Below, piece after piece: positions 34,700 to 47,313 of a DNA stretch of 64,000 nt (position 1 is its first letter; each line of letters starts with the position of its first letter). The stretch lies in contig NC_089226.1 of NCBI RefSeq assembly GCF_963924675.1, positions 44,037,124 to 44,101,123 of the forward strand. Reading direction: 5' to 3'. Made by a program: the position numbers and the translations under genes. The notes beneath the pieces are model-generated. The model was not told where the DNA came from and searched no databases. It saw only the letters and a program-made list of their open reading frames with translations. This DNA is from Phocoena phocoena. Lineage: Eukaryota; Chordata; Mammalia; Artiodactyla; Phocoenidae.

Positions 34700-35480
34700 C
34701 TGAAGAATTCAACATAGTTATCAGACCTCCCAGCCTGGTTTTTCAGATATGTATCAGTTAGTTTGCATGCTTGTTGGTGAGAGTCAGGCCAAACATTGGA
34801 TGGAACTTGCCCAATGGGAACTCCCTGAAAGGGATTTAGAAAAACAAACTCCTAACTTTTGGCAAGAGGCTAGAGCACTCGCTGTAGAACTCTGCCCAGC
34901 ACTTACAGTAGCTTTTCTTAAGCCTGTTGATTGGAACGAAATTCAGGCTAGCACACAAAAATCTGATGAACCTTTTCATGGCTATTATAATCAACTTCAG
35001 ATTTTTTTCAAAGAAAATCCTCATCTTCCTTCAGATGTTGAATCTACTTGGGTAGCCTTTAACTCTATGCTTGTCAACATTTTGAACTGGTGTCTTTCTT
35101 TTTCAGTTAAAAGGACCATGGTAGAATGAGAAACTATGTCCACTCCAGATTTAGTTAATTTGGCAAATCAGCTCACTTGCACCCTAGATGAGTCATCTAA
35201 AAGAAAGACTGCTAAAATTCTTAATTTTCAACTCCAGCTAATGAAGGTTCCCAAACAAAACCAAAGCCCTCCTAATTTCTGCTATTATTGCAAACAGCCA
35301 GGACATTGGAAGAAAGATTGTCACCAACTTAAGTGCTTCAGGTGTCTTTAGCCCTCTAATCACCTTTTTCAATGTCCTCTTAATTCCCAATGGTCTAAAG
35401 GGATGCAAAAGACTATCCTCTCAATATCCAGAGCCACTTGCACAGATCGGCAAAGGAAAAAATGGATTAGACAATTATCC
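34700..35480 (+). pseudogene. endogenous retrovirus gag remnant (capsid and nucleocapsid)
   Basis: The frame running 34749-35351 carries a capsid-like region and a single CCHC zinc knuckle, CYYCKQPGHWKKDC, at about 35278-35319 (C-x2-C-x4-H-x4-C). It looks gammaretrovirus-like (class I ERV). It is broken: TGA at 35127-35129, where a Trp codon is likely ancestral, and TAG at 35349-35351. No protease, reverse transcriptase, integrase or env reading follows; the similarity fades by about 35480. It belongs to the same provirus as the LTR at 32710-33120, with two SINE insertions in between. Confidence 0.85.
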
Positions 35481-37854
35481 TGAGAGCTGGCAATAGTGGT
35501 AGGACCCTAACTGCAAATATGGTACAATGCACGTTTCTGTTCAGCCATATCTAGCCACCAATAGGATGTAACCCACGTTTATCTCCAGTCATATTTTAGG
35601 GGTCCACAACCTGATAATTGTCCAGCCAAGTTCTCAGGACACAAAACAAAACAGACAAGAAGGTAATAGCTGTTCCTGGGAGAGAAAGCGCAGACAACTA
35701 ATGAGTACCTGAAAGCAAATTCATGAGTCACAAGTCAAAGATCTAATTCTTACTTTTTTTTTTTTGCCTGGCAATCTGAATTTGGAAAGGAAGGAACAGC
35801 CTGAAATTTACCTTCCTCTCTCTACCAAGCACCACAGATAGAGATCTGAGAGAACTGACTTTGGTAGGAATTCTCACCCTTTGCTGGCTTCTGCCATTTT
35901 GCCCAGGATCCCATTTGCAGGCTCTGGAACGAGTGGGGTGTCCCAGCAGGTGCCATCTTGGTCACCAGGAACTGTAGCAGAGGAAAAATAATTTTCCCAA
36001 TACCCTTTATGGTGTGCTTGTCTGAGACCTCATTTTCTCTAGGTTACCTCATATATAGATAAGCTTATCGAAGTTAAAATTTCTCCACTGTGGTCACTGA
36101 ATTCAAAATATTTGTTGATAAGGTTAACTTGTTTGTTCAGCCTTAGGACAAAATTTTATTTACCCGAGGCTTAAGTCAGGCCCAGTCCAACCTCAGACCC
36201 AGTCCGGTAAGTCAAACCCAGTCTGACTCTGGCCAGTTTCCGGACCCAGTCTGGAAAAAGAAATGCACTAATAAATTCTGGAAGCTAACAATGTAAAAGC
36301 TGCTGAGCTAGGATCCAAGAGGGATGTACCCACCATCTCCAGAGGCACCGAGAAAGCAGGGAATTCAAGGGCTCAGCAGGTACATTTGCTTGGTTGCTTC
36401 TTGCTCCTGAGGGTGTTGGGGGAGGTTGGAGGGAGTCTCCTTTGGTTCCGCAGTCTGAAACCAGAACCATTAAAAGATAAACTCAGGTATATTAAAATTT
36501 TTAAGAATTTATAAGAGCAAAAATTGAATGGAATTTGGCAACATCAAACCAGAAGTGGTTAGGAATGCTCCACTGAGAGGAGCACAGTGAGAGGCTTTTC
36601 TAGAGAAAAATCGGGAGAAAAGTAAGAAAATTATTGATTGGGTATAGTTTAAAGCCTTGTTTCCTGTTTGTGATTGGCTGTGTTTAGCATTTTGATTTCA
36701 TAACATTAAGGCATTTATAGGGTTAGATTTGGGTTTGGTTACGTGGGCCACCATGGCATTAGGGCCACACCATCTAATGGTCTCCTGTTTTAATTAATTT
36801 AACACTTCTCATTTATAGGTTCAGGATTTTGGATTTTATCGCAAGTCCAATGGGTATCAGGCAAGGATCTCTTGCCAAGGATATCTCTAATGCAAGTTAT
36901 TTAGATTTATAAGGACTTTGTTGTTGTTGGAGCAGTAGCTCGTTAGGCAACCATTTGAGGGCTTAGACGAGGTTGTTTGTGAACTATTTCACACTGTTCT
37001 GATTTATATTGGGGTACTCAATGCCCTCTTGCACTAGAATACTTTGTAATTTTCTTCAGAAATGTCTATACTATGACTGTGTCCATTTCCAATATGCACT
37101 ATATCTTGGTTAAGAAACTCTTTATGAATTTCCATGTTTTCTTCTGCCAAGAGCTGAACTAAACAAGATGTATTTTGAGCCACTGGCCAATAGTATGCAA
37201 AAAAGTTCTTTTTTTTGATATAAGTTTGCTAGCTAGAATGGCTTTGGAGGAGAAAGACCTCTTTACCCTTCAGAAGTGGCAGGAAAATCAAGCTGTTCCT
37301 CAGAATTGGCTCATCCACCTGTGACTCTGACATGATTATGTGAAGTGATATTAATGCAGGTTTTGTAATTCAGTTCATTGTTTCTTGTCCACTCCGATGA
37401 GGAACTTGATCTGTTCTTCTGTTCCAGCTCTTCCCCTTCACAGCAAGTAAATCAAAGGAGAGGAGGGAGTTGTGGGGGGCGGTGATGAAGACCTGAGGGT
37501 GAGGGTTTCAAGGTGACATTCTCCAGAAAGAATGAAGAATTATGCCAACCAGTCAAAACACATTGTGGAGTTTGAATTTGGATTAGAACTTTTTTCTTTG
37601 TCTTTTTGCTCCAGTTTTTTCTTTTAATTCTCCTTTAAAAATGTGTTATAGTACAAATTAGATTTTAAAACTCCACCTTTGTCCTAGCTGAATTGATAGG
37701 TTAAGGAATGCTTCCAGATCTCAGACCTAAATGAGTAAGGGAATGGCTTATCCCTAAATGGCAAGCCAGTAAGGAAGGCCCTCTTTGGAAAGCCCAGTCA
37801 CAAGAAAGTTGATATGAAGTGGAAACCAGCAGTTTTTCTAGAAGAATAATCCTT
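35481..37854. other. unassigned 2.4 kb, possibly more LTR remains
   Basis: No gene or recognised repeat. A degenerate tandem cluster of 'acccagtc(t/c)g' units lies at 36176-36256. No pol or env similarity is visible. Confidence 0.45.
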
Positions 37855-38061
37855 GGGCTTCCCTGGTGGCGCAGTGGTTGAAAGTCCGCCTGCCGATGCG
37901 GGGGACACAGGTTCGTGCCCCGATGTGGGAAGATTCTACATGCCACGGAGCGGCTGGGCCCGTAAGCCATGGCCGCTGAGCCTGCGCATCCGGAGCCCGT
38001 GCTCCGCAACGGGAGAGGCCACAACAGTGAGAGGCCCGCGAACCGCAAAAAAAGAAAAAAA
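37855..38061 (+). mobile_element. CHR-2-type SINE
   Basis: 'ggcttccctggtggcgcagt' head, complete body and 'gaggcccgcgaaccgc' plus A tail. Short duplication aatcctt at 37848-37854 and 38062-38068. Confidence 0.93.
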
Positions 38062-38068
38062 AATCCTT

Positions 38069-40060
38069 TAACCTTCTGCCCATAGAAAATATATATATTA
38101 TTTAGTTTTTACAGTGTTGTAGGGATTTTCCAGGTACTGCTAATAGTGAGGGAACAGATTTAGTCTCTGGACTAAATTGCAACATAGTTTCAGATTCCAG
38201 AAGAACCAGGGTTCCCGCCATGGATTGCCAAAATATCCATCTACAGCTTAGCTTCTGCTTAGATGATCATCCCTGTGTCTCTTAGATACTCTTCTTCCTG
38301 ATCTTGGGAAAGCTGCCCAATTCCATCTGTGTTTCTATCTGGACACTAGGCACATTTCATATACTACTCATATATAATTCAACTGGATTTTGCTGTTTAA
38401 TAGAAAGAACACTAGACCAGGAATCAAGAGCTGTGGTTTAAAAGAAATGGTAATAGAACAATGTAAAGTCCTCTTACTTTGTAACTATTTAGCTTTTAAA
38501 ATTATTTAAACTGCTACAAAATTATTCATAGTACTTTCATTCTTAATTACTTTTCTTAACAAGCTGCAACAGCTGCTGTAAAAATTCTGGAATCATCTTT
38601 GAGTAAATAAAACAACACATAGTAAGGATAAGAATTTTTTTAAATAAAAGAAATAATAATGTAATAATAACTAACAGTTATTGCTTACTTGTTATGTGTC
38701 TGGGATTGTGATAAATGGTTTACATGGGCAGTTGAAAATAAATGAAATGTTAAGTAAGCAGCACACTAGATATATATGATAATATTCAGTTTGGTTACAG
38801 AATAAAATATAAAATAAAATTATCTACGGCAATCATTAGTGTGTTTTGTATTTAGGCATAAGTGGGAAGTATTTCAGACAATTTTTACAGCTAAGCCGAG
38901 TAACTCAGTAGGAGAAGTCTGCCTTTATTATTACTACTTTTTGTCAAGCCTAAGCATCTGAATGTCTTACTTTCAGTAGAAAGCAGCCTGGGCATTGCAA
39001 GACCAGTGTATTTACTATCATAGATACATAACACAGCTGAGTCATGCCCTTCATTCAGAAACCCCAGGGGAACATGGTGCTATATAATGGGGTGAAATGA
39101 GAAGCAGGGAGGAGAGGAAGCATAACTTCTTTAGAGGTATGAAGCCAAGATTCTTAAGAGGCCAGAGTAGTTTTCTCATTTTTTTAAGTTTCTTTCTGTA
39201 CCTCCTTTCAGTTGAAAAAAAGTGAGGTCATAAACACTTTTTTTCCCTTTCCATTTTTGTTATTGACTTTACATAAACATGGTGTAAGTTACTGACAAAA
39301 GCACTCTGGACTTTGTCATCCCAGATCAACTCTATCGTTCAATGAAAACTTTGCACACAGGAAAGTAATTTGGATTAATAAGCAAGTGGGACAGATGTTT
39401 GTGCTAGCTCATATTTCAGCAGATAGGACACCTCCAAAATCATCATCATCATCACTATTATAGCTTTGGGTTTGTACATTCTGGATTCTAAAATTTTGAC
39501 AGCAAGAGTAAGGTAACATTGTCCCAGCCCCAAATATGGAGGAGTTCTAAACCTGAGGACTTTGAAATACAATTAAAGAATTCTTCTCTTTTGCATGGCC
39601 TAAATTCTGCAAATCCTCTTCTATATGTCTTCATATTCTGTTCTTCTGCATTCAGATGATTCTTTGTACTGAAAAGAAATTAACCATATATATGTACATC
39701 CTTAGTGTTCAGAATTCACTGTACATATCCAGGTGTATATGTGCAGTGTCCCTCTATTTTCCGCCTCTGTCTCTGTTTCTCCCTGTGTGTGTTGACCACT
39801 GCCTGCACCATTTAAAATGCATTTCTCTTCCCAAAAAGAGTGTATTATTCAGGGAGATCTAAAATGAAAAATTTCCTTCCATTGGACAGAAATGTGCATA
39901 GAATATCTTCCTTTGGCTGAAACAGTTTAGAATTGTTATTGTTTAACCATTTTATGGCCCATAACATGTTAGGGAAGTATGCTTATTTAGTACATCTTCC
40001 CTATATTCTTGTTTATTTTTCATTCTGTTGTACTTTGTGAATCTTTTTTTTCCCCTAGTT
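38069..40060. other. no recognisable feature
   Basis: AT-rich intergenic DNA without a repeat or gene I can name. Confidence 0.5.
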
Positions 40061-40061
40061 T

Positions 40062-40262
40062 TCTTTTTAACAGCTTTATTGAGATATAATTCATATATCA
40101 TTCACTCATTTAAAGTATACAATTCAATGGTTTTTAATCTATTCACAGAGCTGTGCAACCATCACCAAAATCAAATTTAAAGCATTTCCATTACCCCAAA
40201 AAGAAACCCCATACTCAATGACAGTCCTTAGACCCCATTTCACCCAAACTCCACAACCCCCT
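40062..40262 (-). mobile_element. old L1M 3' UTR, minus
   Basis: 'acagctttattgagatataattcatat' and 'cagagctgtgcaaccatcaccaaaatc...ccccaaaaagaaaccccatac' are the complement of an old L1M 3' UTR. Confidence 0.8.
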
Positions 40263-40341
40263 TATAAGCCACCTCAAATCTTTTTTGGTGGGACTAAGTC
40301 TAGAAATGTGTCACTTCTATGCTCCAGCCCAATTTATATGT

Positions 40342-40790
40342 GCCTGTTCTAGGTTGAATATGTTTCCCCAAATTTTATATATTGAAGTCTTAACCCCCAG
40401 TACCTCAGATGTGACCTTCTTTGGAGAGGGGGTCTTTACAGAGGAAATCATGAGGCCACTAGAGTGGGCCATAATCTAATATGACTAGAGTCCCTATGAA
40501 AAGGGGAAATTGGTCATAGACGTTCACAGAGGGAAAATGTCTTATGAAGAAGAAGGCCGAGGTCAGGGTGATGCTTCTACATGCCAAGGATGCCAATCCT
40601 TATCACCAACAGAAGCTGCAGGAGGGACACGGAACAGTTTTCTCTAACAGCCCTCAGAAGGAACCGACCCTGCCAGCATTTTGATTTTGGGCTTCTAGCC
40701 TGCAGAACTGTACCAATGAATTGCTGTTGTTTAAGCCACCAGCTGTGGAACGTTGTTACATCATCCCTAGGAAACTGACACAGTGTCTCT
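40342..40790 (+). mobile_element. MaLR-type LTR (MLT1-like)
   Basis: 'atgtttccccaaattttatatattgaagtcttaacccccagtacctcag', 'cattttgattttgggcttctagcctgcagaactg', 'ttgctgttgtttaagccaccag' and 'cctaggaaactgacaca' follow a MaLR LTR from near-start to end. Confidence 0.8.
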
Positions 40791-40969
40791 AGTGAAACAA
40801 CTGTCTTGTTAACCGCAGATTGTTTTCTTTGGCATTTCTGTTCTATACTGGAGTAGGCATTCATCAGGAGAAGTGAATTTGCTTGTCACATACTTTACTC
40901 TGCGGTAGTTTTGTAAGGGATACAAAATATAACATGATTCCTGCCTTAAAATATGAAATTTATTAATCA

Positions 40970-41340
40970 AATATCTATTGAGTGCCAGATGTAATTATGT
41001 AACAGGCACTCAGTCAGGATATGGATCTCACAGTGGTGAGCACAAGAGCTGGTGATCCCTACTCTCATGGAGGAAATAGTCTGGAAGATGGCAGTGGGGT
41101 GAAGCATTAAGAACATACATAAGATAAAATAATTGCATGTTATTATAAATAGTTTGAAGGCAAAGAAGGAAGATCACATTTTTATAATAGTAATTTCAAT
41201 GCATACAAATATGTGATCATTGCCAAGTAGGAAAGAAACAACTGTGCAGAGAGGAGGGAACAGTGATCATCCTTGGCTGTGAGATGGTCTGGGAAGCCCT
41301 CCAAGGGAGGGCATTTGAGCTCAGCTTACAAAGAGCAGTT
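40970..41340 (-). mobile_element. L2 LINE fragment, minus
   Basis: 'atatctattgagtgccagatg...ggcactcagtcaggatatggatctcacagtggtgagcac' is the complement of the L2 3' end. Confidence 0.6.
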
Positions 41341-41494
41341 GACTTTGATAGAGGGTAGGGGGAGACCCCATTTACAGTTGATGTACACTTGATTACATAG
41401 GATTCCCAAGATGGGAATAAGCATGAACCTCTGGGTCACTAGTAGTCCACTTGTCTGGAACATAAAGAAATAGAATAAGCAGAATGATATGGTA

Positions 41495-41665
41495 ATCATA
41501 GCTATTATTATTTTTTAATGCTTACTAAGTGCCAGGAACTGAAACAAAGGTTTACGTTATCTTATTTACATTCACATTTTTTATGAGGCTTGTAGTTGTC
41601 CCAGTTTACAGATGAGGATGTTGAAGTTTGCTCAACCGTTGCTTTGAGCTCATGTTATTATTCCA
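41495..41665 (-). mobile_element. MIR fragment, minus
   Basis: 'cagtttacagatgaggatgttgaag' and 'taagtgccaggaactgaaac' complement the MIR 3' half. Confidence 0.65.
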
Positions 41666-43480
41666 CACAACACACCACCAAGACTGATTCATAGGAAAAG
41701 CTGTGATTTGGAATGAGGTCTCTAACTCCAAGAAACTATTTATTCCATGAAAGAGGACTGTATCCCTACATACAGTCAGAGGATGGGTTGCAGGCAGGTT
41801 TTAGAATACTTTGTATTCCTAGCTAAAGACTGCAAAGTTTATTTTAGAATAAACAAAGGGAGAAATAGAACTTTGGCAAAGTAGTTACATGAACTGAAAT
41901 GTGTTTTAGTATATACATGCTGAAACGTTGAAGCAGGAAGAAATTGGGGAATATAGAATCCCTTAGCCCTTAATAAAGGGAAGATCCAGATGAGAAATAC
42001 AGATGTTTTATTAGGATGGCTTAACGTGCACAGGAAGCATCTGAGGTGCCTCTTAATAATCCCTCTTTCCAGGCACTACCCCAGGGGAGTGTTGATGTGA
42101 GGAAGCATGAGACAATATTCTGTTCTCACTCAGCCAAAAGGTTAGGGAAGCAGCGTGAGCCAAACTTCCTCCTTCACAGCAAGGCTTTGGCCTGCAGGGA
42201 CCAGAATTCATTCATCTTTTCATTCCTTTTCCCACTAGGACCTGAGATCTTGCTCATAATAAGCATGTGGATGAATTGAATTGAACTGTAGGAGCGAAAG
42301 ACTCTTGTCAAAGAAGAATCCTTAGGATTGTTTGAATTGAAAAAGAGAACAAATTCAAGAAAACACGATTTGTAAGTCTGGAAGAGAGAACACGTGGGCG
42401 TACAGGGATGCTTATATGTGACCAACAAAACAAAATTAAATGAAATCTCTAGCCTATTATATCTGAGTGATCTGCTGCTTAGGGTGCGTGATTAAGTTCC
42501 TAGCAGGTTTTATGTCTGTTGGGTACTTTTCCTCTACAGACTCTGAAAGCACTTTGAAGAGGCTGCGTCACCATTAGGAGGCAATATAAAGCACCATTTG
42601 ATTAGAGTCTCATGCTCTGGAAACATGCAGGCAGCGTTCTTTCTGCTGAGTGCCAGAGAGGAAGCAGAGAACAGTTTTTGTCCATTGAAATAGCAGGAAG
42701 ATATGTAGGGAGGCACAATATTGTTTTCTGAGTTGGAAATTGGCTAGAACATAGACATGTGAGTGCCCATCTCCTCTAAAACACGCTGGATTCCAATACA
42801 TATGAATGGGGTGAAACGTTAAAATAAATGGCAGGCTCAAACGATACTAAAGCCCTTATTTATGAAGTCCTCATTTATTGACCTGAAGGTAGCTGGCATT
42901 CCAATAAATATCTGTTGCGATAAAAATATCAATAACAAATTTAAGGCATACATGCCCTCAAGGGGTAGCTGGCTTGTTTCTCATACCTCTTCTGTTGCTG
43001 GACCTAGATGTAGAAAGATTGTGTGTCCTTCTTTCTCCTAGTTGACACTTCCAGATCATTTTCCTTCTGTCCTCCTTAAAACTCCCTCAGCATAATGCTC
43101 ATATCATTAGATTATATTACTTATTACTCTTATTTATTGCTTTAAGATTGTATCATATATGTCTTTACAGCACTCCTGTGTGTCATATAAGTTTTTCTAA
43201 CACTCCTGTCATAACTCATGATAAATGTCCAGGGATTAAATTTCCAAAATCCTGACCTCTCCTTCAGAGAACTTCCATTCTACTTCAGCTACGCAGGTCC
43301 TTGGTTGTACCCGAGAATAATCCGTAGTGAGCTCCTCTGTCCTGCTGCCACCACATCAACTAACCTGTTCTATCTGCACATGAGTATGCTCTCTTCTTTC
43401 ATGCTACTAGGAATGAACTAACCATGATCCTCTATGCTAATACTTGTACACTGGGTCTCACTCCCTTTCACTTCAGCAAT
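41666..43480. other. no recognisable feature
   Basis: Intergenic DNA without a feature I can support. Confidence 0.5.
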
Positions 43481-43824
43481 TAGACTCTCTCTCTCTCCTT
43501 TATGCAATATTTCTCTGTCTCAACCAGACCATTACCAAAATCATGCAAACATACTGTAATACCTTTTTTTAAAAAAAAATCTTCTTTAAATAATCTCCAA
43601 CTATTACCTGATTTCTCTGCTTCCCTATGAATCAGAATTCCTTGAAAGAGGTTTCTTTTACTCATTCTGTCCCCTCTCTCTCTCCCAGTTCTGTCTTGAA
43701 TCTACTCCAAAAGGTCTCCACAATAAACAAAAAGTAGCCCTTCTCAAGATTATGAATGACTTCCATTGTGCTAAAATCATTGGTAAACTCTCAGTCTTTG
43801 TCTTAATTAACTTCTCCATAGCTT
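43480..43824 (+). mobile_element. L2 LINE, left part (interrupted by L1)
   Basis: 'agattatgaatgacttccattgtgctaaaatcattggtaaactctcagtctttgtcttaattaacttctcc' is the L2 ORF2 segment preceding the part found again right after the L1 at 44757. Confidence 0.65.
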
Positions 43825-44757
43825 TGAAAAAAATTTTTTTTATTGCAGTATAGTTGATTTACAGTGTTGGGTTAGTTTCTGGTACACAGCAAAGTGATTC
43901 AGTTATACATATACATATTCTTTTCCATATAGGCTTTTACAAGATATTGAATATAGTTCCCTGTGCTAAACAGTAGGTCCTTGTTAGTTATTTACTTTAT
44001 ATACAGTAGTATATATGTTAATCCCATCCTCGTAATTTATCCCTACCCCGCTTTCCCCTTTGCTAACCATAGTTTGTTTTCTATGTCTGTGAGTCTGTTT
44101 CTGTTTTGTAAATAAGTTCATTTGTATCATATTTTAGATTCCACATATATGTAATATCATATGATATTTGTCTTTGTCTGACTTACTTCATTTATTATGA
44201 TAATCTCTAGGTCCATCCATGTTCCTGAAAATGGCACTATTTTATTCTTTTTATAGCCATGTAGTATTCATATATATATATGTATGCTACATCTTCTTCA
44301 TCCATTCATCTATCAGTGGACATTTGTGTTGCTTCCCTGTCTTGGCTATTGTAAATAGTGCTACTATGAACATTGGGGTGCATGTATCTCTTTGAATTAC
44401 AGTTTTCTCCAAATATATGCTCAGGAGTGGGATTGCTGGATCATAAAATAGTTCTATTTTTAGTTTTTGAAAGAACCTCTGTACTGTTCTCAATAGTGGC
44501 TGCAATATTTTACATTCCTACCAACAGTGTAGAAGGGTTCCCTTTTCTTCACACACTCTCCAGCATTTACTGTTTGTAGACTTTTTAATGATGGCCATTC
44601 TGATTGGTGTGAGGTGATACCTCATTGCAGTCTTTATTTATATTTCTCTGATTATTAGCGATGTTGAGCATCTTTTCAAGTGCCTATTGGCCATCTGTAT
44701 ATCTTCTTTGGAGAAATGCCTATTTAGATCATCTGTCCATTTTTTGATTGGGTTGTG
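43825..44757 (-). mobile_element. 5'-truncated L1, minus, inserted in L2
   Basis: Complement of L1 3' UTR and ORF2 C-terminal region (minus-strand reading with [17 protein letters not shown] in 44287-44505). A T-rich tail is at the left, 'ttttgattgggttgtgg' at the right end. Confidence 0.92.
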
Positions 44758-45985
44758 GATAACTCTTTCCTTGAAATACTTTCTTCACTTGGCTTCTGGA
44801 AGCTTCCCTCTCAGTCCTCCTATTCCCCTTGGTTGTTTCTTCTAGCTCCCATTGTTGACTCTTCTCATCTCTCCACTGGGGTTCACTGGGGTTTGCTTCT
44901 TAGATCCCTTCTCTTCTGTATCAACACTCATTCCCAAGGTGATATCATCCACTCTTAAGGCTTTAAATATTATCTGTATGTTGATGATGTTCAAATGTTC
45001 TTTCCCCTGAACTTAAGATTCTATTCAACTGCTCCTGGACATCCTCACTTGCAAAGTTAATAGACATCTCAAATTTAATACATCCTGAGTTGGACTCTTG
45101 ATACCAGCTCCTCCAAACCTGATCTTTCTGTACATTTCCCGATCTCATTTAATGTCAACTTCTTCTTCCAGTTGCTTAAGCAACTTGGAGTCACCGCCCC
45201 TTCCCAAGTGACTTTTCTCTTTTTCTCATACATATTCGATCCATCAATCAATACTGTTAATTATACCTTCAAAATGTATAAAAAATCTAATTATTCCTCT
45301 CCCAAGGCCAACTCCTCCAGGTGGCCTTGATCTGGTTCCTGGATAAATACAATACTCTACTTTTGGTGTCTCTGATTCAGCACTTGCCTCCCTCCTATGG
45401 TCTGTTCTGAACATAGCAGCTAGGTCAGATTGGGTAATGTCACCCTTGAACCCTAAACTCTACAGTGGTTTCCCACCATCCTCCTTACAATGGCCAACAG
45501 ACCTGCATGATCTGGCCACCATTTTTTTCTTCAGACCTAACTTATCCTTCCTTCTCTTTTCAGGCCTCATTCATTAATCACACTGTCCTCCTTGGTGTTC
45601 ATCACACTCAACGCATGCTTCCAACACAGAGTTTTATTGTGCCCTTTGCTTGGAGCACTTTCCCCCAAATACCCACATGTCTCCCTTCATAACCTCCCTC
45701 AGGTCTTTGCTAAAATGTCAGTTTCTCAGGGAGGCTTTCCATGACCACCATATTTAAAATGATACTCCTCCCAGCACTATCTATCCTCCATCCCTCATCA
45801 ATTTTTCCTAATAATATTTATAGCCATCTGACTTACAATATATTTTACTTATTTATTTATTGACTTTTCTCCCCTCTAGAATGTAAGTACAATAAGGGCC
45901 TGGCTTTTGTTTACTGTTCTATCTCTAGCACCACGGAGAATATCTGATACATAGTAGGCACTCAGTAAATAACACTTGAGTATCT
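44757..45985 (+). mobile_element. L2 LINE, right part with 3' UTR
   Basis: Resumes L2 ORF2 order ('cacttggcttctggaagcttccctctcagtcc') and runs through 'gcatgatctggccacc', 'gtctttgctaaaatgtcagtttctcagggaggctttccatgacc' to 'ctctagaatgtaagtacaataagggcc' and 'catagtaggcactcagtaaat'. 1.2 kb, a long L2 copy. Confidence 0.82.
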
Positions 45986-46299
45986 CAAAGTCAGACAACT
46001 CTGGTTTCTGTCCCCCAGCTCCTCTACTTACCAGATATAGAAATAAGAAATACTGAGAACACTAGGAACACCCTGTGTTATTGACCAGAAACAGTAACAT
46101 ACTCTTTTTCCCTACAAGGACCAAGTTGATCAATACTGAAGAAATATCACTGACATTCATACTCATGAAATTAATAAAAATATATTTGGATGCTAGATTC
46201 TTTTTGATACATTTGAGAGAATGAATTGAGACCTTTTGCTTTTTAAGTCAAGTGGACTTCCAACCCCTTTTCAGAATTAAGTTAAAAAGATCTCATTTT

Positions 46300-46535
46300 C
46301 TCTGAAGGTTTCCTGATTTCCCAGTCAGTCACTCCTTCCTCATCAACCTTTCATCAGCATATTTTTACATATCTTAATTTTAGCCCTTATCACATTTATT
46401 ATAGTTCCCTGTAACGAGTTTATTTCTCCAGATAGGCAGTGAGGTTCCTGAAGAAAGGGGTAATAGATATCTACCTTTGCTAGAACTGTTTCTGTCATGT
46501 AGTAAGTTCTCTTAGGTCTTTCTGAATAGATTATG
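46300..46535 (+). mobile_element. L2 LINE 3' fragment
   Basis: 'tttagcccttatcacatttattatagttccctgt...tctccagataggcagtgaggttcctg' follows L2 order. Confidence 0.5.
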
Positions 46536-46954
46536 TAATTTAGGTTCATATGGCGCAATACTGGCAACAATTCACTGTTATTAAAAAGAAAATTACTATA
46601 AAACAGAGCTTTGTTTATAGACATATTAATAAGAGGGGATCAATGAAAGACTATCTTCAAAAATTTTAACATACTCTCCAAATTTTGGACTTAATAACCC
46701 TAGAAAAATGTTAATAAACATAAATACAAAAGTACTTTATTTTTATTATTCCTATATTTTGTATTACCCTGATTTAGACACCAGATGTCACTAGGAGACT
46801 GTGGTCCATGTCACTCTGTAAACAAGAAGGAAACAAAGACTTGACATTGTAACATGAAGCAAAATCTAGTTCCTTGTAGAAACTCATCTGAATGTAAATC
46901 CTAGTAGCTGTAATATTTTATTTTTGACCTGATTTTGACATAATCTAGGTTAGA

Positions 46955-47015
46955 ATAAGGAACACTGGACTGGGAATCAGAATCTTGGGTTTTAGCTCCA
47001 ACTCTGACATTTTCT
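46955..47015 (+). mobile_element. MIR, left part (split by L1)
   Basis: 'aggaacactggactgggaatcagaatcttgggttttagctccaactctgacattttct' is the MIR 5' half; it continues at 52175 after the L1 insertion. Confidence 0.8.
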
Positions 47016-47313
47016 TTCTTTTTTAATCAAGATATTAAGACTTTTCTTTATTTTTGAATTTTATTTAATATTTTTTTATACAGCAGGTTCTTATTAGTCA
47101 TCCATTTTATACACATCAGTGTATACATGTCAATCCCAATTGCCCAATTCATCACACCACTACCCCCACCCCTCAATGCCTTTCCCCCCTTGATGTCCAT
47201 ACATTTGTTCTCTACATCTGTGTCTCAATTTCTGCCCTGCAAACCAGTTCATCTGTACTATTTTTATAGGTTCAACATATATGCGTTAATATACGATATT
47301 TGTTTTTCTCTTT

